A DNA stretch of 12,651 bases from CBDHHC01 sp050633205 (GTDB taxonomy: Bacteria; Pseudomonadota; Alphaproteobacteria; Rhizobiales; CBDHHC01). Positions 5,813 through 12,651 of this stretch are shown here, piece by piece (within the stretch, counting starts at the first letter, position 1; the number at the start of each line of letters is the position of its first letter). Location: positions 1-12,651 of the forward strand of contig JBOEGA010000089.1 of assembly GCA_050633205.1 (NCBI GenBank). Direction: 5' to 3'. A program made the translations under genes and the position numbers. Under the pieces are notes generated by a model, which worked only from the letters and a program-made list of their open reading frames with translations, searched no databases and was not told the origin of the DNA.

Positions 5813-7036
5813 ATGCCAGGTGCGCCTAAACCTCAAAATGAAGCCGAAAGGCTTGCTTCGTTAAGAAGTTATAAAATTCTGGATACGATGGACGAGCGCG
5901 AATATGACGATGTTGTGGAGCTTGCTTCATATATATGTCAGACACCAATAAATCTGATCAGCCTGGTGGATGAGGACAGACAGTGGTTCAAGTCAAAAAA
6001 AGGTCTGGAAGCTGTCGAGACATCGCGTGATCTGGCTTTCTGTGCGCACGCAATTCTAACACCGGATCAACCTCTTATTGTTAATGACGCAACTAAAGAC
6101 GAGAGATTTGCGGATAATGCGCTGGTGCTTGGAGGCCCTGAGATACGGTTCTATGCAGGTTGTCCGCTCAACACACCAGATGGAAGCTCCCTCGGAACTT
6201 TATGTGTTATTGATACGGTCCCAAGAGAACTTTCGGAGGTGCAGATTAATGCTTTGCAGGTCTTATCCAGCAATATTGTCAATCTTCTGGAATTGAGACG
6301 GGCAGAAATTGAAAAACAGGAGTTGCTTGATAAACTTCAGTCATCGAATGCTGACCTTGAACGATTTGCATTTTCGGCCTCACATGATCTTACCGAGCCG
6401 CTCAGGGCAATGCGTAATTATGCAAGTTTTCTTGAAGTTGATTACAGTGCACATCTCGATGAGGAAGGGCAAAGATATCTTGGTAAACTGTCATCGGCAG
6501 CAGAACGGGGATTTTCCCTTGTAGAGGATCTGCTTGCATTTTCCCGGGTTAATGCGGAGGAAGCACCAGAGTATTTTGACGCCAACCAGGTCTTTGAGAC
6601 AATTCTGGTTGATCTGGACAGTCTTGTCAGTGAAACTAATGCCTGCATATCCCATGACAAGCTGCCTCAGCTCTATGGTGCGGAAATACGTTTTTCACGC
6701 CTTCTGCAAAATCTTATCGTTAACTCACTGAAATACCAGCCAGAAGGGCAACAGCCTGTTGTTCATGTTGGTGTTGAGGACGAGGGGCATCAGTATATTC
6801 TGAGTATTAAAGATAATGGCATCGGTATTGAGAAAGAATATGCCGAAAGTATCTTTGAACCCTTTAAAAGACTGCACTCCCAGAAGAAATATTCAGGCAC
6901 CGGGCTCGGATTAGCCATGTGCAAAAAAATAGCGGAATCCATGGTAGGGCGTATCTGGGTAAATTCGGAACCCGGTAAAGGGAGTATTTTTTATTTCTCC
7001 ATTCCCAAAGCAAAAGATGTTGAAGTCGCTATATAA
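5813..7036 (+). CDS. Soluble GAF-domain sensor histidine kinase
   Basis: A 407-residue cytoplasmic kinase with no membrane segment. Order: N-terminal GAF domain (about 10-160; SLVDEDRQWFKS, DLAFCAHAIL, DERFADN, IRFYAGCPL, LGTLCVID), a short coiled-coil linker (about 160-184), a HisKA domain with phospho-accepting H191 in FSASHDLTEPLRAM, and a HATPase domain with N box LLQNLIVNSLKY (N300, N304), G1 DNGIGI (334-339), F box FEPFKRLHS and G2 GTGLGLAMCKKI. All kinase boxes are intact. The SHDLxEPLR form of the H box is common in GAF/PAS and phytochrome-like kinases. No response regulator is encoded in the window, so it is an orphan whose ligand is unknown. Only a weak GAGTAAG precedes the ATG; TATAAT at 5781-5786 is well placed for a -10 but lacks a good -35. 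Confidence 0.93.
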   Translation: MPGAPKPQNEAERLASLRSYKILDTMDEREYDDVVELASYICQTPINLISLVDEDRQWFKSKKGLEAVETSRDLAFCAHAILTPDQPLIVNDATKDERFADNALVLGGPEIRFYAGCPLNTPDGSSLGTLCVIDTVPRELSEVQINALQVLSSNIVNLLELRRAEIEKQELLDKLQSSNADLERFAFSASHDLTEPLRAMRNYASFLEVDYSAHLDEEGQRYLGKLSSAAERGFSLVEDLLAFSRVNAEEAPEYFDANQVFETILVDLDSLVSETNACISHDKLPQLYGAEIRFSRLLQNLIVNSLKYQPEGQQPVVHVGVEDEGHQYILSIKDNGIGIEKEYAESIFEPFKRLHSQKKYSGTGLGLAMCKKIAESMVGRIWVNSEPGKGSIFYFSIPKAKDVEVAI

Positions 7037-7112
7037 TCTCAAATACAGAGACCTGCATTAATTTGCGGTGCTGGTTCTGTCAGAAGAATTTTCAGGCTTT
7101 GATTTATCTTGA

Positions 7113-7140
7113 TTGACCTGATGCTGGTGTGTTCTATTAC
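7113..7140 (+). promoter_or_regulatory. Possible sigma-70-like promoter for the DUF1737 gene
   Basis: TTGACC (7113-7118) and TATTAC (7135-7140) are separated by 16 bases and lie 30 bases before the start codon. The -35 matches 5 of 6 consensus bases and the -10 matches 4 of 6. It is a match by eye only. Confidence 0.35.
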
Positions 7141-7170
7141 AAGACCATCGACGGGGCAGGATAATAAATA

Positions 7171-7377
7171 ATGAAGCTTTACAGATTTCTTACAGGGCCG
7201 GACGATTCGTCCTTTTGTCATCGTGTTAGCGAAGCGTTAAGCAAAGGCTGGCAGTTGTATGGTAATCCTACGCATACCTATGATGCCGAGCAAAAGTGTT
7301 TTCTGGCCGGGCAGGCAGTTGTGAAGGATGTTCCTGGTGAAAACTACAGCCCGGATATAAAATTGTCTGATTTTTAG
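7171..7377 (+). CDS. DUF1737-type small protein
   Basis: A 68-residue soluble protein matching the DUF1737 pattern: MKLYRFLTGPDDSSFCHRVSEALSKGWQ with aromatic and Gly positions as in the family, followed by LYGNPTHTYD, and a closing GQAVVKDV stretch. The family has no established biochemical role; its members are short proteins widespread in Proteobacteria. CAGGA (7157-7161) sits 9 bases before the ATG. It stands alone, 134 bases after the kinase gene and 54 bases before the next gene on the same strand, so co-transcription with the latter is plausible. Confidence 0.8.
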   Translation: MKLYRFLTGPDDSSFCHRVSEALSKGWQLYGNPTHTYDAEQKCFLAGQAVVKDVPGENYSPDIKLSDF

Positions 7378-7431
7378 TGTGTTATCAGTTTCGCGTATTT
7401 ACGACACAGTTTTTGATATGAAGGGAATGAG

Positions 7432-8319
7432 ATGAGTTACGACTTATTTCTCAAGCCACGCGAAGGTGATATTTCGTTTCCGCAGCTTGCCGGTTATTTT
7501 GGTTCGCGGCCAGGTTATCAGCGCGGGGAAAACGAATTCTGGTACCATAATGGAGATACGGGAGTTTATTTCTCGATCTATTTCCGTGGTGCTGATGCCG
7601 GAGCAAATATTGAACGGCCGGGGTTTCCTCTTCATTTCAATATGGAATTTTATAGACCAAGCTTTTTCGCTTTTGAAGCGGAGGCGGAAGTCAGTTCGCT
7701 TGTGAGAAAATTTGACCTGATTGCATCTGACCCCCAGGCTCTTGGCATGGGAGAGGGTGATTATGACGGCGAGAAGTTTCTGAATGGCTGGCATAGCGGT
7801 AACGGATTTGCCTATCAAGCTGCGCAGGAACTTAAAGCCAATGATGAGCAGGTGAACGTACTGACACTGGCGCAGCATGATCTTCATGGTATGTGGGGCT
7901 GGAACAGGAACCGGGTTCGTTATCAGAAACATCTTGGTGAGGCCTATTATGTGCCTCCGATCTGGCCAATGAAGATTGAAGGGCATGTGACCACGGCGAC
8001 CATGTGGCCTGATGGTATTCCTACCTTTATTCCGAAGGCAAAGTTCCTGATTATCCCACGTGATAAATACGGTCCAAAAGGTGGGAAGCAGTCCAAGAAA
8101 GATATGGCGATTATTCCCTGGGAGCAGGTTGAGCCTATTATCGGGAAATATTCTGAAAAAATACAGGAAGACGGGTATCTGATTAATTCCTATGAGAAAG
8201 TTCCTGCTGATGTGGAGAGCTTTATCAAGGAGCTGCCATCATCCGATGTTCAGGCTGAACGGGTTGCCTTTGACAGCGTACTTGATCTTGAGCTGTGGCA
8301 GAGTTCAAGCGTGCAGTAG
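7432..8319 (+). CDS. Conserved-looking protein of unknown function (295 residues)
   Basis: No named family was recognised. The protein is soluble, with no signal peptide or membrane segment. It opens with MSYDLFLKPREG and has a YFGSRPGYQ ... WYHNGDTGVYFSIYF segment, an aromatic-rich middle (FNMEFYRPSFFAFEAEAEV), GMWGWNRNR (153-161 region), a PKAKFLIIPRDKYG stretch (about 200-213), and a Glu-rich C-terminal region after IIPWEQVEP. The many Trp, Tyr and Phe residues suggest a globular beta-rich fold. The start is well supported by AAGGGA (7421-7426) 5 bases upstream. It follows the DUF1737 gene closely and ends ahead of a long intergenic stretch. A regulatory or scaffolding role would be a guess, so none is assigned. 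Confidence 0.7.
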   Translation: MSYDLFLKPREGDISFPQLAGYFGSRPGYQRGENEFWYHNGDTGVYFSIYFRGADAGANIERPGFPLHFNMEFYRPSFFAFEAEAEVSSLVRKFDLIASDPQALGMGEGDYDGEKFLNGWHSGNGFAYQAAQELKANDEQVNVLTLAQHDLHGMWGWNRNRVRYQKHLGEAYYVPPIWPMKIEGHVTTATMWPDGIPTFIPKAKFLIIPRDKYGPKGGKQSKKDMAIIPWEQVEPIIGKYSEKIQEDGYLINSYEKVPADVESFIKELPSSDVQAERVAFDSVLDLELWQSSSVQ

Positions 8320-8691
8320 CTCCAGCCCGTAGCGTCCCGGGGGCCGAATTTAATTTTACTGTAAAAACTGACAGTTAAAATTTGGCTTTCCCAGCTCCCG
8401 GATCGTTGTGATCTGAGTTTAGAGAAGTTCCTCCTCCCCCAATATCTCAAGGCTTTAATTCAATTCTCTTATATACTGCTTAACAAATAGGCATTCGCCC
8501 TATATTTGGAGCGCGCGGGGCATTATGCCACGTGGTCCTGTTAGCTTTAGAATAATTATAAACTTTCGTTGCAGCAGACCATTGCTGTTTTGGTTTCTTC
8601 GAGTTAAAAGATCTCGACACGTAAAAAAGTATAGCGCTTCGCTAAAGTAAGAAAACAGAATTTTTTGAAAGACTCCACAAGGATTAGCTTC
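8320..8691 (+). other. Long gene-free region upstream of sdhC
   Basis: 372 bases without a convincing gene. It holds the hairpin at 8344-8385, the small stem TAGCGCTTCGCTA (8634-8646 region) near sdhC, and AT-rich stretches suited to promoter binding (for example around TTATAAAC near 8551). The sdh promoter must lie here, as the preceding gene ends at 8319, but no unambiguous -35/-10 pair stood out. No tRNA fold or known riboswitch was recognised. Confidence 0.4.
8344..8385 (+). terminator. Hairpin, possible weak terminator after the 295-residue protein gene
   Basis: CCGAATTT (8344-8351) pairs with AAATTTGG (8378-8385) and inside it ACTGT (8358-8362) pairs with ACAGT (8371-8375). The downstream bases are CTTTCCC, with no real T run, so termination efficiency is doubtful. 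It starts 24 bases past the stop codon. Confidence 0.35.
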
Positions 8692-9099
8692 ATGGCTGAC
8701 ATCCCCAAGGCGGCTAAAAGGCCCCTTTCTCCACATTTGCAGATTTACAAACCAATGCTGACCATGATGATGTCGATTGCGCATCGTATTACAGGGGTTG
8801 CATTGTATTTAGGCACATTGCTGCTAGCCTGGTGGCTTATCGCGGCAGCAACTAATGAAGCCTATTTTACCTTCGTCAATGAACTTGCCGGTTCGGTTTA
8901 TGGCCGTCTGGTACTGTTCGGTTTCAGCTGGGCATTGTTTCATCACATGCTTGGCGGTATCAGACATTTCATATGGGATACAGGCCGCGGGTTCGACCTG
9001 AATACTGTTGAGTGGATGGCTCGCTTCACACTCGTTGGTGGGCTGGCGATTACTCTTGGTGTCTGGTATCTGGCATATAAAATGATGGGAGTGCTTTAA
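8692..9099 (+). CDS. sdhC: Succinate dehydrogenase cytochrome b556 subunit SdhC
   Basis: Membrane anchor of complex II that binds heme b and ubiquinone with SdhD. The 135-residue protein has the N-terminal RPLSPHLQIYKP (10-21), the quinone-site SIAHRITG (28-35; S28, R32), and HMLGGIRHFIWD (85-96), with H85 matching the heme-ligand His. Three membrane segments are visible at about 33-53, 68-90 and 112-132. The ATG at 8692 is chosen over the upstream TTG at 8665 because AAGGA (8679-8683) sits 8 bases before it and the product then starts in the usual way (MADIPK). First gene of the sdhCDAB operon, one base ahead of sdhD. Confidence 0.96.
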   Translation: MADIPKAAKRPLSPHLQIYKPMLTMMMSIAHRITGVALYLGTLLLAWWLIAAATNEAYFTFVNELAGSVYGRLVLFGFSWALFHHMLGGIRHFIWDTGRGFDLNTVEWMARFTLVGGLAITLGVWYLAYKMMGVL

Positions 9100-9100
9100 T

Positions 9101-9484
9101 ATGAGTAACTTACGCACGCCATTGAAAACAGTTCGCGGTCTTGGTTCAGCCAAAGAAGGTGCTGATCATTTCTGGCTACAGCGCATTACTGCGGTTGCGA
9201 ACCTGTTCCTTATGATTTTTCTCGTTACTTCCATCGTCATGCATATTGGCAAGGATTATGCGACAGTTAAAGCTTATCTGGCGCAACCAATTGTATCAAT
9301 CGCGATGCTTTTGATGATCCTGGCTGGCGTTATTCATATGCGCCTTGGCATGCAGGTGGTTATTGAAGACTATGTTCACTCTGAAGCTAAAAAGATTATT
9401 CTTCTGATGCTGAATACGTTCTTCTGTGTTTCTGTTGGTTTGACCTGCATTTATGCAGTATTAAAATTAGGTTTTGGAGCTTAA
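9101..9484 (+). CDS. sdhD: Succinate dehydrogenase membrane anchor subunit SdhD
   Basis: Second membrane anchor of complex II. The 127-residue product starts with the alphaproteobacterial RTPLKTVRGLGSAKEGADHFWLQRITA (split: RTPLKTVRG, LGSAKEGADHFW, LQRITA) and has IHMRLGMQVVIEDYVH (78-93) with H79 in the heme-ligand position and D90/Y91 at the quinone site. Three hydrophobic helices lie at about 30-50, 62-80 and 98-122. The ATG is one base after the sdhC stop; GGAG inside the end of sdhC serves as ribosome-binding site, so the two are translationally linked. Confidence 0.96.
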   Translation: MSNLRTPLKTVRGLGSAKEGADHFWLQRITAVANLFLMIFLVTSIVMHIGKDYATVKAYLAQPIVSIAMLLMILAGVIHMRLGMQVVIEDYVHSEAKKIILLMLNTFFCVSVGLTCIYAVLKLGFGA

Positions 9485-9488
9485 GTCT

Positions 9489-11321
9489 ATGGCAAAAGCA
9501 AATGGGGCTGCTAAGCCTGGCTTGAACGGACAAGCATATACATTCACGGATCACACATATGATGTGCTGGTTGTTGGTGCCGGTGGTGCCGGTCTGAGAG
9601 CGACACTGGGCGCTGCACAGGCAGGTCTGAAGACAGCATGTATCACCAAGGTTTTCCCTACACGTTCGCACACAGTGGCTGCACAGGGCGGCGTTGCTGC
9701 CTCTCTTGGCAACATGGGACCGGATAACTGGAAGTGGCATATGTATGACACTGTAAAGGGATCTGACTGGCTTGGTGACCAGGATGCTATTGAGTATCTG
9801 TGCCGTAATGCACCTGAAGCTGTTTATGAGCTTGAGCATTTTGGTGTTCCTTTCTCCCGTACTGAAGATGGCAAGATTTACCAGCGTCCTTTCGGTGGTA
9901 TGACAACTGAATTCGGTGAGGGACCTCCTGCACAAAGAACATGTGCTGCTGCTGACCGTACCGGTCATGCGATGCTGCATACGCTTTATGGTCAGTCTCT
10001 CCGTTATTCTGCAGAGTTCTATATAGAATATTTTGCAATTGACCTGATTATGGATGCTGATGGCGTTTGTCGCGGTGTGATTGCTCTTTGTATGGAAGAT
10101 GGTACGCTGCACCGTTTCCGCGGGCAGAAGACAATTCTTGCGACTGGCGGATATGGCCGTACATATTTCTCATGTACTTCGGCACATACCTGTACAGGTG
10201 ACGGTAATGCAATGGTTCTTCGTGCCGGATTGCCTTTGCAGGATATGGAATTCGTTCAGTTCCATCCAACAGGCATTTATGGTGCCGGTGTTCTTATTAC
10301 AGAGGGTGCGCGCGGTGAGGGTGGTTATCTGACCAACTCCGAGGGCGAGCGCTTTATGGAGCGTCATGCACCGTCTGCGAAGGATCTGGCATCACGTGAT
10401 GTTGTATCGCGCTCGATGACGATTGAAATTCGTGAAGGTCGTGGTGTTGGTCCGAATGGTGATCATATTCACCTGCATCTTGATCACCTTGATCCGGCTA
10501 TCCTTGCGGAGCGTCTGCCTGGTATTACTGAATCAGCAAAAGTATTTGCTGGTGTTGATCTGACACGTGAGCCAATTCCTGTAATTCCGACTGTTCACTA
10601 TAATATGGGTGGTATTCCTACCAACTATCATGGTGAGGTGCTTTGCCCGAAAGATGGCGACCCTAATGCAGTTGTTGAAGGTTTGATGGCTATTGGCGAG
10701 GCGGCAAGTGTGTCGGTTCACGGCGCTAACCGTCTTGGTTCAAACTCTCTGATTGACCTTGTTGTGTTTGGCCGTGCTGCGGGTCTTCGCTGTGGCGAGA
10801 CTGTTGAAGCCGGGGCTGCTCAGAAAGATCTTCCTGCTGATGCGGGTGAGCTTGCTCTTAATCGTCTTGACAGGTTCCGTTATGCGCGTGGCAGTACTTC
10901 AACTGCAGAGCTTCGTCTGCAAATGCAGAAGTCGATGCAGACTAACTGTGCGGTGTTCAGAACCGGTGAAGTTATGCAGCAGGGTATTAAAGAGATTTCC
11001 CAGAACTGGCAGGACAGTGAAGATATCAAAGTTACAGACCGTTCATTGATCTGGAACAGTGATCTTATCGAGACGCTTGAGTATGACAATCTGATTGCGC
11101 AGGCTGCTGTTACTGTTGTTGGTGCAAATGCCCGTGAGGAAAGTCGTGGTGCACATGCCCGTGAAGATTTCAAATCCCGTGATGACGAGAAATGGATGAC
11201 GCATACTCTGGCATGGGCTGACTATGACAAGAAAGAAGTCAGTCTTGATTACCGTCCGGTGCATACGCATACGATGACTGACGAGATTGATTATATTAAG
11301 CCAAAAGAGCGTGTCTATTAA
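9489..11321 (+). CDS. sdhA: Succinate dehydrogenase flavoprotein subunit SdhA
   Basis: Catalytic subunit that oxidises succinate to fumarate with covalently bound FAD on the cytoplasmic face of the membrane. The 610 residues are full length. Seen are the Rossmann GAGGAG (30-35), SHTVAAQGG (60-68) with H61 as the FAD-linking His, QRPFGGMTTEFGEGP (132-146), FSCTSAHTCTGDG (227-239), FHPTG (258-262; H259), GARGEGG (273-279), SRDVVSR (302-308; R303), HYNMGG (370-375) and HGANRLGSNSL (411-421; R415), all substrate or flavin contacts in the family. The start at 9489 has GGAG (9476-9479) 9 bases before it; a TTG at 9474 overlaps that site and is rejected. sdhD ends 4 bases upstream. Codon use is strongly biased to GGT, CGT and GTT, fitting high expression. 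Confidence 0.98.
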   Translation: MAKANGAAKPGLNGQAYTFTDHTYDVLVVGAGGAGLRATLGAAQAGLKTACITKVFPTRSHTVAAQGGVAASLGNMGPDNWKWHMYDTVKGSDWLGDQDAIEYLCRNAPEAVYELEHFGVPFSRTEDGKIYQRPFGGMTTEFGEGPPAQRTCAAADRTGHAMLHTLYGQSLRYSAEFYIEYFAIDLIMDADGVCRGVIALCMEDGTLHRFRGQKTILATGGYGRTYFSCTSAHTCTGDGNAMVLRAGLPLQDMEFVQFHPTGIYGAGVLITEGARGEGGYLTNSEGERFMERHAPSAKDLASRDVVSRSMTIEIREGRGVGPNGDHIHLHLDHLDPAILAERLPGITESAKVFAGVDLTREPIPVIPTVHYNMGGIPTNYHGEVLCPKDGDPNAVVEGLMAIGEAASVSVHGANRLGSNSLIDLVVFGRAAGLRCGETVEAGAAQKDLPADAGELALNRLDRFRYARGSTSTAELRLQMQKSMQTNCAVFRTGEVMQQGIKEISQNWQDSEDIKVTDRSLIWNSDLIETLEYDNLIAQAAVTVVGANAREESRGAHAREDFKSRDDEKWMTHTLAWADYDKKEVSLDYRPVHTHTMTDEIDYIKPKERVY

Positions 11322-11365
11322 TCGGAAAACCGGGAATTTACAGAATATAGAATTGGAAAAACAAC

Positions 11366-12145
11366 ATGGTTGAGCTTGCATTACCAAAGAACTCCCGGGT
11401 TATTTCCGGAAAGGCCTGGAATAAACCAGAAGGTAAAGGGAACTGGAAACGCTTTCGTGTTTACCGCTGGGATCCGGAAGATGATCAGAATCCGCGTCTT
11501 GATACATATTATATCGATATGGATGACTGCGGACCCATGATCCTTGATGCCCTGATCAAGATCAAGAGTGAGATTGATCCGACTTTGACATTCCGTCGTT
11601 CATGCAGAGAGGGGATCTGCGGGTCCTGTGCGATGAATATCGGCGGTACAAATACGCTGGCCTGTACCAAAGGTATGGATGAGTTTGGTGAGACTATTAC
11701 AGTTTATCCATTGCCTCATATGGAAGTGGTGAAAGATCTGGTACCAGATCTTACCAATTTCTATGCCCAGCACCGCTCTATTGAGCCGTGGCTGCAGACA
11801 GATACGACTGAGCCTCCCAAGGAGTGGAAACAGTCCCGCGAAGATCGTGAAGAGCTTGACGGGCTTTATGAGTGTATCCTGTGTGCATGCTGTTCTACAT
11901 CATGCCCATCCTACTGGTGGAACTCGGACCGTTATCTTGGGCCTGCAGTTCTGCTACAGGCTTATCGCTGGATTGCAGACTCCCGTGATGAAGCAACAGG
12001 CAAGCGTCTGGACGATCTGGAAGATCCATTCAGACTCTATCGTTGCCATACCATTATGAACTGCGCGAAGGCATGTCCAAAAGGTCTGTCTCCAGCCAAA
12101 GCAATTTCTGAAATCAAGAAATTGATGGTTGAACGCCGTTTCTAA
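11366..12145 (+). CDS. sdhB: Succinate dehydrogenase iron-sulfur subunit SdhB
   Basis: Electron-transfer subunit linking SdhA flavin to the quinone site through three clusters. The 259 residues show the [2Fe-2S] set C80, C85, C88, C100 in SCREGICGSCAMNIGG and LAC, then CILCACCSTSC (C170, C173, C176, C180) and CHTIMNCAKACPKG (C227, C233, C237). By family pattern C170/173/176 with C237 hold the [4Fe-4S] cluster and C180/227/233 the [3Fe-4S] cluster. SYWWN (182-186) supplies the Trp near ubiquinone. A weak TTGGAAA precedes the ATG by about 8 bases. The 44-base gap from sdhA is the largest in the operon. Confidence 0.98.
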   Translation: MVELALPKNSRVISGKAWNKPEGKGNWKRFRVYRWDPEDDQNPRLDTYYIDMDDCGPMILDALIKIKSEIDPTLTFRRSCREGICGSCAMNIGGTNTLACTKGMDEFGETITVYPLPHMEVVKDLVPDLTNFYAQHRSIEPWLQTDTTEPPKEWKQSREDREELDGLYECILCACCSTSCPSYWWNSDRYLGPAVLLQAYRWIADSRDEATGKRLDDLEDPFRLYRCHTIMNCAKACPKGLSPAKAISEIKKLMVERRF

Positions 12146-12159
12146 ATTCTCGCACGAGA

Positions 12160-12207
12160 AAATCTCCTGAGCGGTTAAATCAGAACCTGAAAACCGCCAG
12201 GAGATTT
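12160..12207 (+). promoter_or_regulatory. Long stem-loop behind sdhB enclosing a ribosome-binding site
   Basis: AAATCTCCTG (12160-12169) pairs with CAGGAGATTT (12198-12207), and after one bulged A, GCGGTT (12171-12176) pairs with AACCGC (12192-12197), making a 16-bp stem. TCAG and CTGA can pair within the loop. It begins 15 bases after the sdhB stop, so it could protect or end the sdh message, but only three T follow. Its 3' arm contains AGGAG, 9 bases before an ATG at 12213, so the fold would hide that site. Confidence 0.5.
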
Positions 12208-12212
12208 ATAAC

Positions 12213-12266
12213 ATGTCATCAAACACGAATCTCATGTCACTTGCCTCGCTGATCATCGGGGTTTAG
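12213..12266 (+). CDS. Possible 17-codon leader-like reading frame, ended by TAG
   Basis: ATG at 12213 follows AGGAG (12199-12203) with 9-base spacing and reads MSSNTNLMSLASLIIGV before TAG (12264-12266). The product is hydrophobic at its end (SLASLIIGV), resembling the start of a small membrane protein. The frame continues open past the amber codon (AVASPTMLTYSVYAAAD...) for about 35 more codons to a TAG near 12380, so this could be a decayed or interrupted gene instead of a true micropeptide. The good ribosome-binding site is the only real support. Confidence 0.25.
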   Translation: MSSNTNLMSLASLIIGV

Positions 12267-12322
12267 GCTGTTGCCAGCCCGACTATGCTAACATACTCCG
12301 TGTATGCAGCGGCCGATATGCG

Positions 12323-12343
12323 AGAGCAGAAAAACGCTGCTCT
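12323..12343. terminator. Hairpin behind the histone-like gene
   Basis: AGAGCAG (12323-12329) pairs with CTGCTCT (12337-12343) around AAAAACG. It lies 9 bases beyond the stop of the minus-strand histone-like gene. There is no T run following on the minus strand, so it is a weak candidate terminator or mRNA-end stem. Confidence 0.4.
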
Positions 12344-12351
12344 GCCTTTAC

Positions 12352-12651
12352 TTAGGCAGCCTTGGTCGTTTTTCTTGTAGTCGTCTTTTTAGCTGTAGTT
12401 TTTCTTGCTACTGTTTTTCTGGCAGTTGTTTTAGCCGGAGCTTTTTTAGCAGCAGTTTTTCTAGCAGTCGTTTTTGCAGGCGCTTTTTTAGCTACAGTTT
12501 TCTTAGCCGCAGTCTTCGCCGGAGCTTTTTTCGCCGTAGTTTTCTTAGCAGGCGCTTTTTTAGCTACAGTTTTCTTAGCCGCAGTCTTCGCCGGAGCTTT
12601 TTTAGCTGTAGTTTTTTTAGCAGGCGCTTTTTTAGCTACAGTTTTCTTAGC
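12352..12651 (-). CDS. Histone H1-like Lys/Ala/Thr/Pro-rich repeat protein, C-terminal part (start outside window)
   Basis: The minus strand is open from the window edge to TAA at 12354-12352, giving the last 99 residues. They consist almost only of Lys, Ala, Thr, Pro, Arg and Val in AKKxxAKKAPAK-type units, with a 24-residue repeat near the edge degrading to TARKT/TTRKT toward the C-terminus KAA. Such tails are known from bacterial histone H1-like proteins, which bind DNA nonspecifically and compact the nucleoid. The tail is disordered and strongly positive. The N-terminal part is missing, so a different globular domain cannot be excluded (for example other Lys-rich DNA- or polyhydroxyalkanoate-granule-associated proteins). 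It converges on the sdh operon. Confidence 0.8.
   Translation of the reverse strand, partial: AKKTVAKKAPAKKTTAKKAPAKTAAKKTVAKKAPAKKTTAKKAPAKTAAKKTVAKKAPAKTTARKTAAKKAPAKTTARKTVARKTTAKKTTTRKTTKAA
12476..12651 (-). repeat. 72-base tandem repeat inside the histone-like gene
   Basis: Units start at 12476, 12548 and 12620 (the last cut by the window edge), each opening GCAGGCGCTTTTTTAGC on the plus strand. The first two are identical over about the first 55 bases and differ only near the end (TTCGCCGTAG versus TTAGCTGTAG). The period equals 24 codons, so length changes by whole units keep the frame. The near-identity suggests recent duplication by slippage or recombination. Confidence 0.9.

Noticed and set aside
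7444..7986. 180-codon minus-strand frame within the 295-residue protein gene
   Set aside because: Antisense shadow; the plus-strand gene has a strong ribosome-binding site and balanced composition.
9396..10112. 238-codon minus-strand frame antisense to sdhD/sdhA
   Set aside because: Shadow of highly biased sdhA codons; Cys/Ser/Arg-rich with no recognisable domain and no start signal.
12476..12651. Regular repeats resembling a CRISPR array or satellite
   Set aside because: The units are contiguous, without unique spacers, and translate in one frame to Lys/Ala/Pro/Thr repeats, so they are coding.

Overview
The window looks like a chromosomal segment of an alphaproteobacterium with moderate GC (judged by eye, not counted). 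The basis is an alphaproteobacterial-style sdhCDAB operon (SdhC beginning MADIPKAAKRPLSPHLQIYKP, SdhD with RGLGSAKEG), a stand-alone CoA-ester lyase of the malyl-CoA lyase/thioesterase type, and a DUF1737 small protein. Genus cannot be set from sequence alone. No phage, transposase, CRISPR, tRNA or rRNA was seen.

Left edge (1-724): the last 80 codons of an outer-membrane porin-like protein ending in a C-terminal Phe, followed by a 3' untranslated region with three successive stem-loops, the last an intrinsic terminator. About 290 bases without a gene follow, then a bidirectional terminator facing leuB.

Minus-strand block (725-4610), in order of transcription: pdxY-like pyridoxal kinase; a secreted HExxH putative zinc peptidase; leuD 34 bases further on; a three-helix small membrane protein starting 3 bases after leuD; a perfect 17-bp inverted repeat; then leuB. 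leuC is absent, so the isopropylmalate isomerase large subunit must be encoded elsewhere. LeuC/LeuD isomerise isopropylmalate and LeuB oxidises it, so leuD and leuB serve consecutive steps of leucine synthesis.

Middle, plus strand (4807-8319): a HpcH/HpaI-type CoA lyase preceded by a perfect 28-bp inverted repeat, a soluble GAF-HisKA-HATPase histidine kinase without a receiver partner nearby, a DUF1737 protein, and a 295-residue protein of unknown function.

Right part, plus strand (8692-12145): the complete succinate dehydrogenase operon sdhC-sdhD-sdhA-sdhB with all heme, FAD and iron-sulfur ligands visible, joining the TCA cycle to the quinone pool. Its 372-base upstream region is gene-free. 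After sdhB comes a long stem-loop whose 3' arm carries a ribosome-binding site for a 17-codon reading frame. The right edge holds, on the minus strand, the C-terminal 99 residues of a histone H1-like Lys/Ala/Thr/Pro repeat protein built on a 72-base tandem repeat.

The most unusual items are the 28-bp perfect inverted repeat between the divergent pdxY and lyase genes, the stem-loop/mini-ORF behind sdhB, the wrong-polarity 17-bp palindrome behind the leuD-linked membrane gene, and the tandemly repeated histone-like tail. None is proof of a new system.
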